Shown here: one piece after another, positions 16,179 to 23,369 of the stretch
How the letters are laid out: the number at the start of each line of letters is the position of its first letter
Position numbering within the stretch: the stretch's first letter is position 1
DNA from: Nocardia terrae
GTDB lineage: Bacteria > Actinomycetota > Actinomycetes > Mycobacteriales > Mycobacteriaceae
Direction: 5' to 3'
NCBI RefSeq assembly: GCF_009760405.1
Contig: NZ_WRPP01000013.1
Span: 1-64,000 of the forward strand
Length of the DNA stretch: 64,000 bases
Program-made: the position numbers and the translations under genes
The notes under the pieces: generated by a model
Told to the model about the DNA's origin: nothing
Seen by the model: only the letters and a program-made list of their open reading frames with translations
The model's database searches: none

Positions 16179-17516
16179 TCAGCCCGCCAGCTCCCGCACC
16201 ACCTCGGCCAGCACCCCGATGCCGTCGGCGAGCAACTCGTCGCCGATCACCAGCGGGGGCAGCAGCCGGATGACGTTTCCGTAGGTGCCGCAGGTGAGCA
16301 GTACGACGCCGCGCGAGAGAGCCTCGGCGGCAATGGCTTTGGTCAATGCGGGATCGGGTGTGTCGCTGTCCGGCCGGACCAGCTCCATCGCCAGCATGGC
16401 TCCGCGGCCACGCACGTCACCGATAACCCCGGTGGCGTCGGCCAATTCGCGCAGCTTCGGCATTACGGCGGCCTCGATGGCGCGTGCCCGGGCCGGGAGG
16501 TCCAGCTCCCGCATCACTTCGATACTGGCCAGCGCCGCCGCGCACGCCACCGGATTGCCGCCGTAGGTGCCGCCCAGCCCGCCTGCGTGCACGGTGTCCA
16601 CCAGGTCGGCGCGCCCGGTGATGGCCGACAGCGGCATGCCTCCCGCGATGCCCTTGGCCATGGTGACGATGTCGGGCGTGATGCCCTCGTGTTCGCTGGC
16701 GAACCATGCTCCGGTGCGGGCGAATCCGGTCTGCACCTCGTCGGCGATGAACACCACCCCGTGCTCGCGCGCCCACTCCGCCAGTGCGGCAAGGAATCCC
16801 GGCGCGGGCACGATGAATCCGCCCTCGCCCTGAATCGGCTCGATGATGATCGCGGCCGCCGCATCCGCCCCGATCTGGACCTCGATCTGCGAAATGGCCC
16901 GTGCCGCAGCCTGTTCCCCGGTCAGCCCGTCGCGATAGGGGTAGGACATGGGCAGCCGGTAGATCTCCGGTGCGAACGGACCGAAATGCGCCTTGTACGG
17001 CATGGATTTCGCGGTCAGCGCCATGGTCAGATTGGTGCGGCCGTGATACGCGTGATCGAACGCCACCACCGCGGCCCGCCCGGTCGCCAGCCGCGCCACC
17101 TTCACCGCGTTCTCCACCGCCTCCGCGCCGGAGTTGAACAACACGGTCCGCTTGTCGAAAGTGCCGGGCGTCAGCGCCGCCAGCTCTTCGGCCACCCGGA
17201 CATAACCCTCGTGGGGCGTGACCATGAAACACGTGTGCGCGAACCGCGACGCCTGCGCGGCCACCGCCGCCGCCACCGCCGGATGCGACGCCCCCACCGA
17301 CGTGACCGCGATCCCAGAACCCAGATCGATCAGCGAGTTGCCGTCCACATCCACGATCACCCCGCCGTCGGCATCGGCGGCGTAGACCGGCACCGACGAC
17401 CCGACCCCCGCCGCCACGGCCGCCTTCCGGCGCGCGGTCAGCGCCTGCGAACGCGGTCCCGGAAGCGCTGTGACGAGGTCGCGTCGCTGCGGCAGGCGAT
17501 AGTCGATCGAGGTCAT
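16179..17516 (-). CDS. gabT: 4-aminobutyrate aminotransferase
   Basis: A 445-residue class III PLP aminotransferase. It moves the amino group of GABA to 2-oxoglutarate, giving succinic semialdehyde for the next gene. Motifs: DLGSGIAVTSVGASHP, NSGAEAVENAVKVAR (PLP phosphate loop), HGRTNLTMALT, VFIADEVQTGFARTG (Asp that contacts the PLP ring) and Lys288 in TMAKGIAGGMPLSA (Schiff base). Length and motifs match GabT. First gene of the gab unit and divergent from a PucR-like regulator 125 bases away. Confidence 0.92.
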   Translation of the reverse strand: MTSIDYRLPQRRDLVTALPGPRSQALTARRKAAVAAGVGSSVPVYAADADGGVIVDVDGNSLIDLGSGIAVTSVGASHPAVAAAVAAQASRFAHTCFMVTPHEGYVRVAEELAALTPGTFDKRTVLFNSGAEAVENAVKVARLATGRAAVVAFDHAYHGRTNLTMALTAKSMPYKAHFGPFAPEIYRLPMSYPYRDGLTGEQAAARAISQIEVQIGADAAAAIIIEPIQGEGGFIVPAPGFLAALAEWAREHGVVFIADEVQTGFARTGAWFASEHEGITPDIVTMAKGIAGGMPLSAITGRADLVDTVHAGGLGGTYGGNPVACAAALASIEVMRELDLPARARAIEAAVMPKLRELADATGVIGDVRGRGAMLAMELVRPDSDTPDPALTKAIAAEALSRGVVLLTCGTYGNVIRLLPPLVIGDELLADGIGVLAEVVRELAG

Positions 17517-17641
17517 GGTGGAGGTCTCCCGGTCGAAGGTCGGTGGCGGCGATCACCAGTCTGCGGTACGAACCGCCAGGTCCCCTGTGCCGAATTGGAC
17601 AACATGCCGGGCCGGAATCGACATTCTGTACACTCCGACCG
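17517..17641. promoter_or_regulatory. Divergent gabT / pucR-type promoter region
   Basis: 125 bases between the two divergent starts. Both promoters and the regulator's operator must lie here. I see a TTGGACAACATG segment near 17595 and TGTACA near 17628, but no symmetrical operator that I would defend. Confidence 0.4.
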
Positions 17642-19168
17642 ATGCCCGTTCCCCTCGGCTGGGTATTGACCCAGCCCGACCTCGCACTCCGCCTGCGCGG
17701 CGGCTCCGCCGGGCTCCGCCGCGACATCGACCTCGTCGTCACCACCGAACTCGAGCCCCCGTTTCGCTGGCTCTCCGGCGGCGAACTCGTCCTCACCACG
17801 GGAATGCGCCTGCCGCCCGACCCCGCCGGGCGCACCGAGTATGTGCGCGAACTCGATCGATGCGGAGTCGCCGGCATCGGCTTCGGCATCGGACTGACCC
17901 ACGACGAGATCCCGCTCGAACTGATCACCGCCGCCGATGAAATCGGCATCCCACTCTTCGAAGTACCCCTCGCCACCGCCTTCGCCGCCATCGTCGAGCG
18001 GGTCTCGGCCCGCATCGCCGAACTCCAATACGACGCGGTGCTGCGCGCCAGCCGCGCCCAGCCGCGCATGACCCGGGCGCTGATCCGATCCGGCAGCGCG
18101 GCCATCGTGCGCGAACTGGCGAACTCACTCGATGCGACGGTGCTGGTCATCGATCCGAACGGCACCGTGATCGACTCGCACCCAGGGGAACCCGCCCCCG
18201 AGCTCGTCGCTCGGGTGCGCGCGGCGGTGCTCGAGACCGCAGCCGCCGGGGCGGGGGTGTGGACCGACAGCTCGGGCGCGTCCATCACACATCAGCGGAT
18301 CGGGCTGGACCGTCGCCGCCACGGCCACCTGGTCGTGGTCGGTGACACTCCGCTCGGTCCTGTCGACCAGATCCTGCTCGGCCACGCGAACTCCCTGCTG
18401 GCCCTGGATTTCGAGCAACCGGCCCGGCTGCACCGGACGCAGCATCGGCTCAACGGTCAAGCGCTGGGGTTGCTGCTGGGCGCGAGTGTCGATCCGAGTC
18501 CGGCGTGGGAGCAGCTGGCACTGGCCTCGGACGCGCGCGGACGCATCAAAATCCTTGTCGTCGTGTGCGATTCCGAGAGTTCAGCGGAGTCGGTCGAAGC
18601 GGCCCTCACCGAGCTCGTCCCGGCCGCGGGGCATTCCTTGTTCGCGTACCGCGAAGCAACCGGCGTCGTGCTGGTATTGCCCGCCGATTCCACGTTCGCC
18701 GAGTCGCTACGGCCCGAAAGCTTCGGCGGTTCCGGCGAACTCATTCGAATGGGTGTGAGCGGCGGGCATCCGCTCCGGGATTTGGCGGCTGCCGTCGAGT
18801 CCGCGCGTCTCGCCGCGTCGACCGCTGAACCGGGCAGCCCTCCGGTCGATTTCACCACCCTGATGTTGCTGTCCTTTCCTCCGGCGCGAGAAGTGCTCGA
18901 GGCCATGGCTCACACCCGGCTCACCGCACTGGTCGACTACGATCGCCGCCACGGCACCGATCTCCTCGCCGGTCTGCGCGCCTTCCTCGAGTGCAACGGC
19001 CAATGGGAGTCCGCCGCCGCGACTCTCCGCATCCACCGTCACACCCTGCGCAAACGCATCGCCACCGCCGCCGAGATCCTGGCTCTCGACCTGGACAGCG
19101 CCCGTGTTCGCGCCGAGCTGCTGCTCGCCCTGCTCGCTACCGCCGGGACGTGGGATCGGACACGCTGA
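17642..19168 (+). CDS. PucR-family regulator of the gab genes
   Basis: A 508-residue regulator. The N-terminal PucR domain (LELVVTTE-like region, LSGGELVLTTGMRLP and CGVAGIGFGIGL) occupies ~residues 1-140. A middle GGDEF-like effector region follows, and the C-terminus has the HTH_30 domain LLAGLRAFLECNGQWESAAATLRIHRHTLRKRI. Start ATG 17642 is used; the longer frame from 17543 overlaps the promoter region. Its divergent arrangement with gabT suggests GABA-responsive control (inference by position). Confidence 0.85.
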   Translation: MPVPLGWVLTQPDLALRLRGGSAGLRRDIDLVVTTELEPPFRWLSGGELVLTTGMRLPPDPAGRTEYVRELDRCGVAGIGFGIGLTHDEIPLELITAADEIGIPLFEVPLATAFAAIVERVSARIAELQYDAVLRASRAQPRMTRALIRSGSAAIVRELANSLDATVLVIDPNGTVIDSHPGEPAPELVARVRAAVLETAAAGAGVWTDSSGASITHQRIGLDRRRHGHLVVVGDTPLGPVDQILLGHANSLLALDFEQPARLHRTQHRLNGQALGLLLGASVDPSPAWEQLALASDARGRIKILVVVCDSESSAESVEAALTELVPAAGHSLFAYREATGVVLVLPADSTFAESLRPESFGGSGELIRMGVSGGHPLRDLAAAVESARLAASTAEPGSPPVDFTTLMLLSFPPAREVLEAMAHTRLTALVDYDRRHGTDLLAGLRAFLECNGQWESAAATLRIHRHTLRKRIATAAEILALDLDSARVRAELLLALLATAGTWDRTR

Positions 19169-19206
19169 CCAAGATCGCTTGTGTGAGGCCGCGACCGTCC
19201 GGTAGT

Positions 19207-19237
19207 TTCTACGTATCTACTTAGTAGATACGTAGAA
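19207..19237. promoter_or_regulatory. 31-base perfect palindrome
   Basis: Arms of 15 bases (TTCTACGTATCTACT and its exact complement) around a single central T. It is AT-rich in a GC-rich genome. It lies 38 bases after the PucR-type gene and about 165 bases before a convergent gene's end, so no start codon is near. It could be a protein-binding site or a small recombination or terminator-like element. No T-run follows. Confidence 0.5.
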
Positions 19238-19340
19238 GACTCGGGCCGTGGACCACCCGCGGTCGAGGACGCCGATGGGACCGGCGTCGTGTGCGGCGGG
19301 ATTGTGCGAACCCTCATCACGCGCAAGACCGTTGACGCAG

Positions 19341-19376
19341 CAGGGGCGGGGCCGCAGGTCAGCGGCCCCGCCCCTG
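19341..19376 (-). terminator. Terminator hairpin after the GlsB-like gene
   Basis: A 15-bp perfect GC-rich stem (CAGGGGCGGGGCCGC with its complement) and a six-base loop, 28 bases after the end of the leftward GlsB-like gene. It also faces the end of the PucR-type gene and may serve both. No clear T-tract. Confidence 0.65.
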
Positions 19377-19403
19377 GTGGTTCGGGTGCGCGGAGCGGGG
19401 AGG

Positions 19404-19667
19404 TCAGACTCGGGCTCTGATCCACTTGTAGATGACCAGCACGATGATCGCGCCGATGATGGCGCCGATGAAGGCGTGCTTGACCGGGGGATGGACGTCG
19501 AAGTGGTGGGGTGAGAAGACCAGGCTGCCCAGGGTGCCGCCGACGTAGCCGCCGATAATGCCGAGGACGGCGGTCCAGATGATGCCGAAGTCCTCCTTGC
19601 CGGGGACCAGGAGGCGGGCGATCGCGCCCGCGATGAGGCCGATGATGATCATCGTGATGATGCCCAT
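19404..19667 (-). CDS. GlsB/YeaQ/YmgE family membrane protein
   Basis: An 87-residue transglycosylase-associated (GlsB/YeaQ/YmgE) membrane protein. Gly-rich helices: IITMIIIGLIAGAIARLLVPG, then GIIWTAVLGIIGGYVGGTLG, then the C-terminal FIGAIIGAIIVLVIYKWI. Members are often induced by envelope or osmotic stress; no enzyme activity is established. Start ATG 19667 follows AAGGAG by eight bases; the longer open frame to 19811 is not needed. It stands alone. Confidence 0.85.
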   Translation of the reverse strand: MGIITMIIIGLIAGAIARLLVPGKEDFGIIWTAVLGIIGGYVGGTLGSLVFSPHHFDVHPPVKHAFIGAIIGAIIVLVIYKWIRARV

Positions 19668-19881
19668 GGCGTGCTCCTTGCCTTGAGATACCGCATTGTC
19701 GAAGGTAGCAGGGCTGCCGGTCTGGATGAGCGTGTCGCAATACATCAGCGTGGCCAGGTGGCAGGTACCGGTACCGGTGTCGAATTGACGGTTTCTCGGG
19801 CGGCGAAACACTCGTCGACGCCCGGATTTCGAGACGATGATGGGATTCGGACGACTTCATGACGATCCGAAAGGCACGCGC

Positions 19882-22800
19882 ATGAGTGAGAATGCGCCGG
19901 AAACTCCCAATCTCACCGGCCAGGGCGACCTGGCCCGGACCATCGCCGCCCGGGGCGGACTGGCGGCGCCGGAGGAGCCGTTCGTCATCGAGCACCGCGA
20001 AGCCCTCATCTACATGCTCTGTCAGGCGGCCGAACTCGAGCACGGCATCATGTGCCAGTACCTGTTCGCGGCGTTCTCGCTCAAGACCTCGGCCGAGGAG
20101 GGGCTCGAGGCCGACGAGCTGGAGAAGGTCACGCGCTGGCGAAAACTGGTGTCGCACGTGGCCACCCAGGAGATGCTGCACCTGTCGCTGGTGCACAATC
20201 TGCTCTCCGCCATCGGCGCGGCGCCGCACATGGCGCGGCCCAACCTGCCGCTGCCGGCCGCGCACTATCCGGCGGGAGTGCAGCTGGCGCTGCTGCCGTT
20301 CGGCGAACAGTCGTTGCGGCACTTCATGTTCCTGGAGCGTCCCGAGGGCATGGACCTCGACGATGCCGAGGGCATCCAGAGCCTCGGCCGCGCCGCCGCG
20401 CACATGGAGCAGGGTGAAATCGTGCCGCGGCTGCAGGATTTCGCGACCGTCGGGCACCTCTACCGCTCGATCGAACGCGGCATCGAGCACCTCGCCGAGA
20501 AGTACGGCGAGCGCTGGCTGTTCGTCGGCCCGCACCGCGCCCAGGCGACCCAGAAGCATTTCCGCTGGCCGGAATTGGTGGCGGTGACCGATGTGGCGTC
20601 CGCGAAGCTCGCCATCGACACCATCCTCGAACAGGGTGAGGGCGCGCGCGGCGACTGGCGCGACGCCCACTTCGGTCAGTTCGTCAAGATCCTCGACGAG
20701 TACGAGCAGTGCCTGCGCGACAACCCGGACTTCGACCCGGTGCGCCCGGTGCTCGCGGCGAATGTCCGTGCGCCGGAACGGGATATCCCGGTGCCTCTGA
20801 TCAGCGATCCCGACACCGCCCGTGTCACCGACCTGTTCAATGTCGGCTACGAGATCCTGCTGCAGATCTTCGAACGCTTCTTCGCCCACACCGAGGAGTC
20901 CGACGCGCAGCTGCGGACCCTGGCCGACGCCACCGTCGCTCTCATGTTCAGCGTCATCCGCCCGCTCGGCGAACTCATCACCACCTTGCCCGCCGGTCCT
21001 GATCACCCGGGCAAGACCGTGGGTCCGAGCTTCGAATTATTCTATGAGACAGACTATTTGATGCCGCACCGCGAGGCCGCGTGGACTCTGCTGGCCGAGC
21101 GGCTCGGTGAAGCTGTCACGCTGACCGACGACATCCGGGCGGACGTGCCCGCGGTGGGGGAGCAACTGGTCCCGATTGCGAAGGCGTTCGCAGACATTCA
21201 ATCCACGCTGACCGCGCACTTCCCGAGCTGGAACGCCCACGCCCGCCCCGAAATCCTCGGCCTCGACCCCGCCGTACAGACCGCTGCCCGGCAGCGCGCC
21301 GACGAGTTCGCGGCGCGCGTAGCCGGAATCGACGCGGGCACAGAGCCGGCCGACCTGTTCGCCGCCGCCTACGCACTCACCCGCCACCCGGCCCCCGCCG
21401 GCGTCATACCCCGCCTCGCCGACAGCGTGCTGCGCCCCCTCTCCGAAGCCGTAGTCCGACAGGGACTCGGCCCGGCCGGCGCCTCGTCCCCGCCCTCGGG
21501 CAGCACCGCCACACCGCGGGCCACAGCCGCCGCGCAGACCGCCGGTGCTGGACCGCAGAACTTCGCCGCCGCAGCCGAAAGCGTGGCATCCACTGGTTCG
21601 GCGGCCGCAGCCGCCATACACGCGCCTGCGACGGAGTCGGGCTTGGCCGAGCGGTTGCAGGAGCTGGCTGTCGCGGCGACCCGGTTGCGGGGCCGCAGCG
21701 ATCTGCTCGAACTCGTCGAGGCTGCCGCCGCGCTGCAGGATCTCGCCTGCGCGGTCCTGCCGGTGAGTGAAAGGGCTGGGCTGCGTGCGGAATTCGCCGG
21801 ATTGCAGGCTGAGTTCGCCGCGTCGATCCGGACCGCCAAGAACGGGCCCTACCTGGTGACGAATGTGGCGATCGTCGACCACCTCGGACTGCCGGTGGAG
21901 GTCGGCCCGACCGTCGCGCTCTGCCGATGCGGGGCGTCGGCGCTCAAACCCCTCTGCGACGGCAGCCACGCCCGGATCGGCTTCAATGACGCGAAAGATC
22001 CCGCGCGGGTGGCGGATCGGCGTGACACGTACGCGGGCGAGCAGATCACGGTGTTCGACAATCGCGGCATCTGCCAGCACTCCGGACTGTGTACAGACCG
22101 GATTTCGACGGTATTCCGCACCGCCGCAGAGCCTTTCGTCGCACCCAATGGCGGGCGCATGGACGAGATCGTGCGTGCCGTGCGGGCCTGCCCCTCAGGG
22201 GCCCTGAGTATGGCCTTCGATGGCGTCGAGGCGCGTGACCTCACCGATTGGAACGGCACCCGGGAACCGGTCATCGAGGTGACCAAGGACGGGCCCTACC
22301 GCGTTCGCGGTTCGGTCCCGCTGGCCGGACCCGACGGCGGCGATATCGAGCGCGCACAGGGTGCGTCCACCGAGCACTGCGCGCTGTGCCGCTGCGGGCA
22401 GTCCCGCAACAAGCCGTTCTGCAGCGGAATGCACTGGTACGTCGGATTCCAGGACCCGGTCCTCGCTCCCGGTCAGGAACCCACCCTCTTCGAGTGGGCG
22501 GGCGGCTATCCGGCGCTGACCAGGATGACCGCGCTGCTCTACGAGAAGCTGATCCCCGACGACCCGGTCCTGGCCGCGGTTTTCGCCGCCGCCGACCCGG
22601 ATCGCGCCCGGCGCGAAGCCGATTGGATGGCGGCTGCCTTCGGCGCGCCCGGCATGGCCGCGGAGCCGCTCGCCCGGCCCGTCCTCACCGACGAACAGCG
22701 CGAGCGCTGGGCGCGGCTCTGCCTGCGGGCGGCCCGGGACGCCGGGCTCCCGGCGGATCCCGAATTCCGTTCCGCCTTAGCGGCTTTCGTCGAGTTCGCC

Positions 22801-23136
22801 GCGACCGCCGAGGGCGAAGCGCCGGAATGGGATTGGGGCCCGCTCGGGGTGCCGTCGGCCGAAGCCGCACCGACCGGCACCGAGGCGGCCGAACCGGACC
22901 TGCCCGGCCCCGACGAGGCGGTGGGCTTCGCCGCCCACATCAAACCCCTGTTCCGGGAAAAGGATCAGCGTTCGATGAGCTTCGTCTTCGACCTGTGGTC
23001 CCTGGACGACGTCACCAAGCACGCCGCCGAGATCCTCGGCCGCCTCACCGCCGGCAACATGCCCTGCGACGGCGCCTGGCCCGCCGAGAAGATCGCCGTC
23101 TTCCGGCGCTGGACCGAAACCGGCATGCGCCCGTAG
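19882..23136 (+). CDS. Multidomain ferritin-like / CDGSH / Fer4-like / truncated-haemoglobin-like protein
   Basis: A 1084-residue protein. Domains in order: (1) residues ~30-330, a ferritin-like domain of the VioB/iminophenyl-pyruvate-dimer-synthase type, with AELEH (51-54) and QEMLH (E97, H100) as likely metal ligands; (2) ~470-660, Ala-rich helical linker; (3) ~675-700, CDGSH module (CRCGASALKPLCDGSH); (4) ~720-775, a Fer4_19-like module with GICQHSGLC and ACPSGALSM; (5) ~830-850, a second CDGSH-like module, CRCGQSRNKPFCSGMH; (6) ~866-980, a group-2 truncated-haemoglobin-like domain (FEWAGGYPALTRM, TDEQRERW, LPADPEF) with no His anywhere, so no normal haem ligand; (7) ~1009-1084, a conserved tail ending MPCDGAWPAEKIAVFRRW. 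Start ATG 19882 follows GAAAGG. Electron transfer between metal sites is inferred; the substrate is unknown. Confidence 0.85.
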   Translation: MSENAPETPNLTGQGDLARTIAARGGLAAPEEPFVIEHREALIYMLCQAAELEHGIMCQYLFAAFSLKTSAEEGLEADELEKVTRWRKLVSHVATQEMLHLSLVHNLLSAIGAAPHMARPNLPLPAAHYPAGVQLALLPFGEQSLRHFMFLERPEGMDLDDAEGIQSLGRAAAHMEQGEIVPRLQDFATVGHLYRSIERGIEHLAEKYGERWLFVGPHRAQATQKHFRWPELVAVTDVASAKLAIDTILEQGEGARGDWRDAHFGQFVKILDEYEQCLRDNPDFDPVRPVLAANVRAPERDIPVPLISDPDTARVTDLFNVGYEILLQIFERFFAHTEESDAQLRTLADATVALMFSVIRPLGELITTLPAGPDHPGKTVGPSFELFYETDYLMPHREAAWTLLAERLGEAVTLTDDIRADVPAVGEQLVPIAKAFADIQSTLTAHFPSWNAHARPEILGLDPAVQTAARQRADEFAARVAGIDAGTEPADLFAAAYALTRHPAPAGVIPRLADSVLRPLSEAVVRQGLGPAGASSPPSGSTATPRATAAAQTAGAGPQNFAAAAESVASTGSAAAAAIHAPATESGLAERLQELAVAATRLRGRSDLLELVEAAAALQDLACAVLPVSERAGLRAEFAGLQAEFAASIRTAKNGPYLVTNVAIVDHLGLPVEVGPTVALCRCGASALKPLCDGSHARIGFNDAKDPARVADRRDTYAGEQITVFDNRGICQHSGLCTDRISTVFRTAAEPFVAPNGGRMDEIVRAVRACPSGALSMAFDGVEARDLTDWNGTREPVIEVTKDGPYRVRGSVPLAGPDGGDIERAQGASTEHCALCRCGQSRNKPFCSGMHWYVGFQDPVLAPGQEPTLFEWAGGYPALTRMTALLYEKLIPDDPVLAAVFAAADPDRARREADWMAAAFGAPGMAAEPLARPVLTDEQRERWARLCLRAARDAGLPADPEFRSALAAFVEFAATAEGEAPEWDWGPLGVPSAEAAPTGTEAAEPDLPGPDEAVGFAAHIKPLFREKDQRSMSFVFDLWSLDDVTKHAAEILGRLTAGNMPCDGAWPAEKIAVFRRWTETGMRP

Positions 23137-23160
23137 CCGTCCCACCGGTTCGTCGACCGT

Positions 23161-23195
23161 AGGCCCGGCAGCGATGCCCGTTCGCTGCCGGGCCT
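23161..23195 (+). terminator. Terminator after the multidomain metalloprotein gene
   Basis: Perfect 14-bp stem (AGGCCCGGCAGCGA with its complement) and a seven-base loop, 24 bases after the stop codon at 23136. Confidence 0.75.
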
Positions 23196-23286
23196 GTTCG
23201 TGTCCGCCCGCGGCGCCGGCCGAAAATCGGTTGTCATACACCGAAACTCGCGGGAAACAAACGGAATACGAATAATTCGATTCCGG

Positions 23287-23351
23287 TTGACAGCCGTGCG
23301 CGCCGGGCGGAGCATAGTTGCGTATTACGGCACATGGTGCGCAATACGCAA
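23287..23351 (+). promoter_or_regulatory. Promoter and operator of the choline-to-glycine operon
   Basis: TTGACA (23287-23292) is a consensus -35 hexamer with an AT-rich CATAGT about 20 bases on. Immediately after lies an inverted repeat, TTGCGTATT (23318-23326) and AATACGCAA (23343-23351), 16 bases apart, just before the ribosome site (GGAGG). Placement suits repressor binding; the IclR-type protein at the operon's end is the obvious candidate. Confidence 0.55.
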
Positions 23352-23369
23352 CACTCTGGAGGCTCGGTC

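Noticed and set aside
14575..16284. Long plus-strand frame across gabD
   Set aside because: A shadow: high-GC codon bias in gabD opens the opposite strand. His/Arg/Gly-rich translation with no motif.
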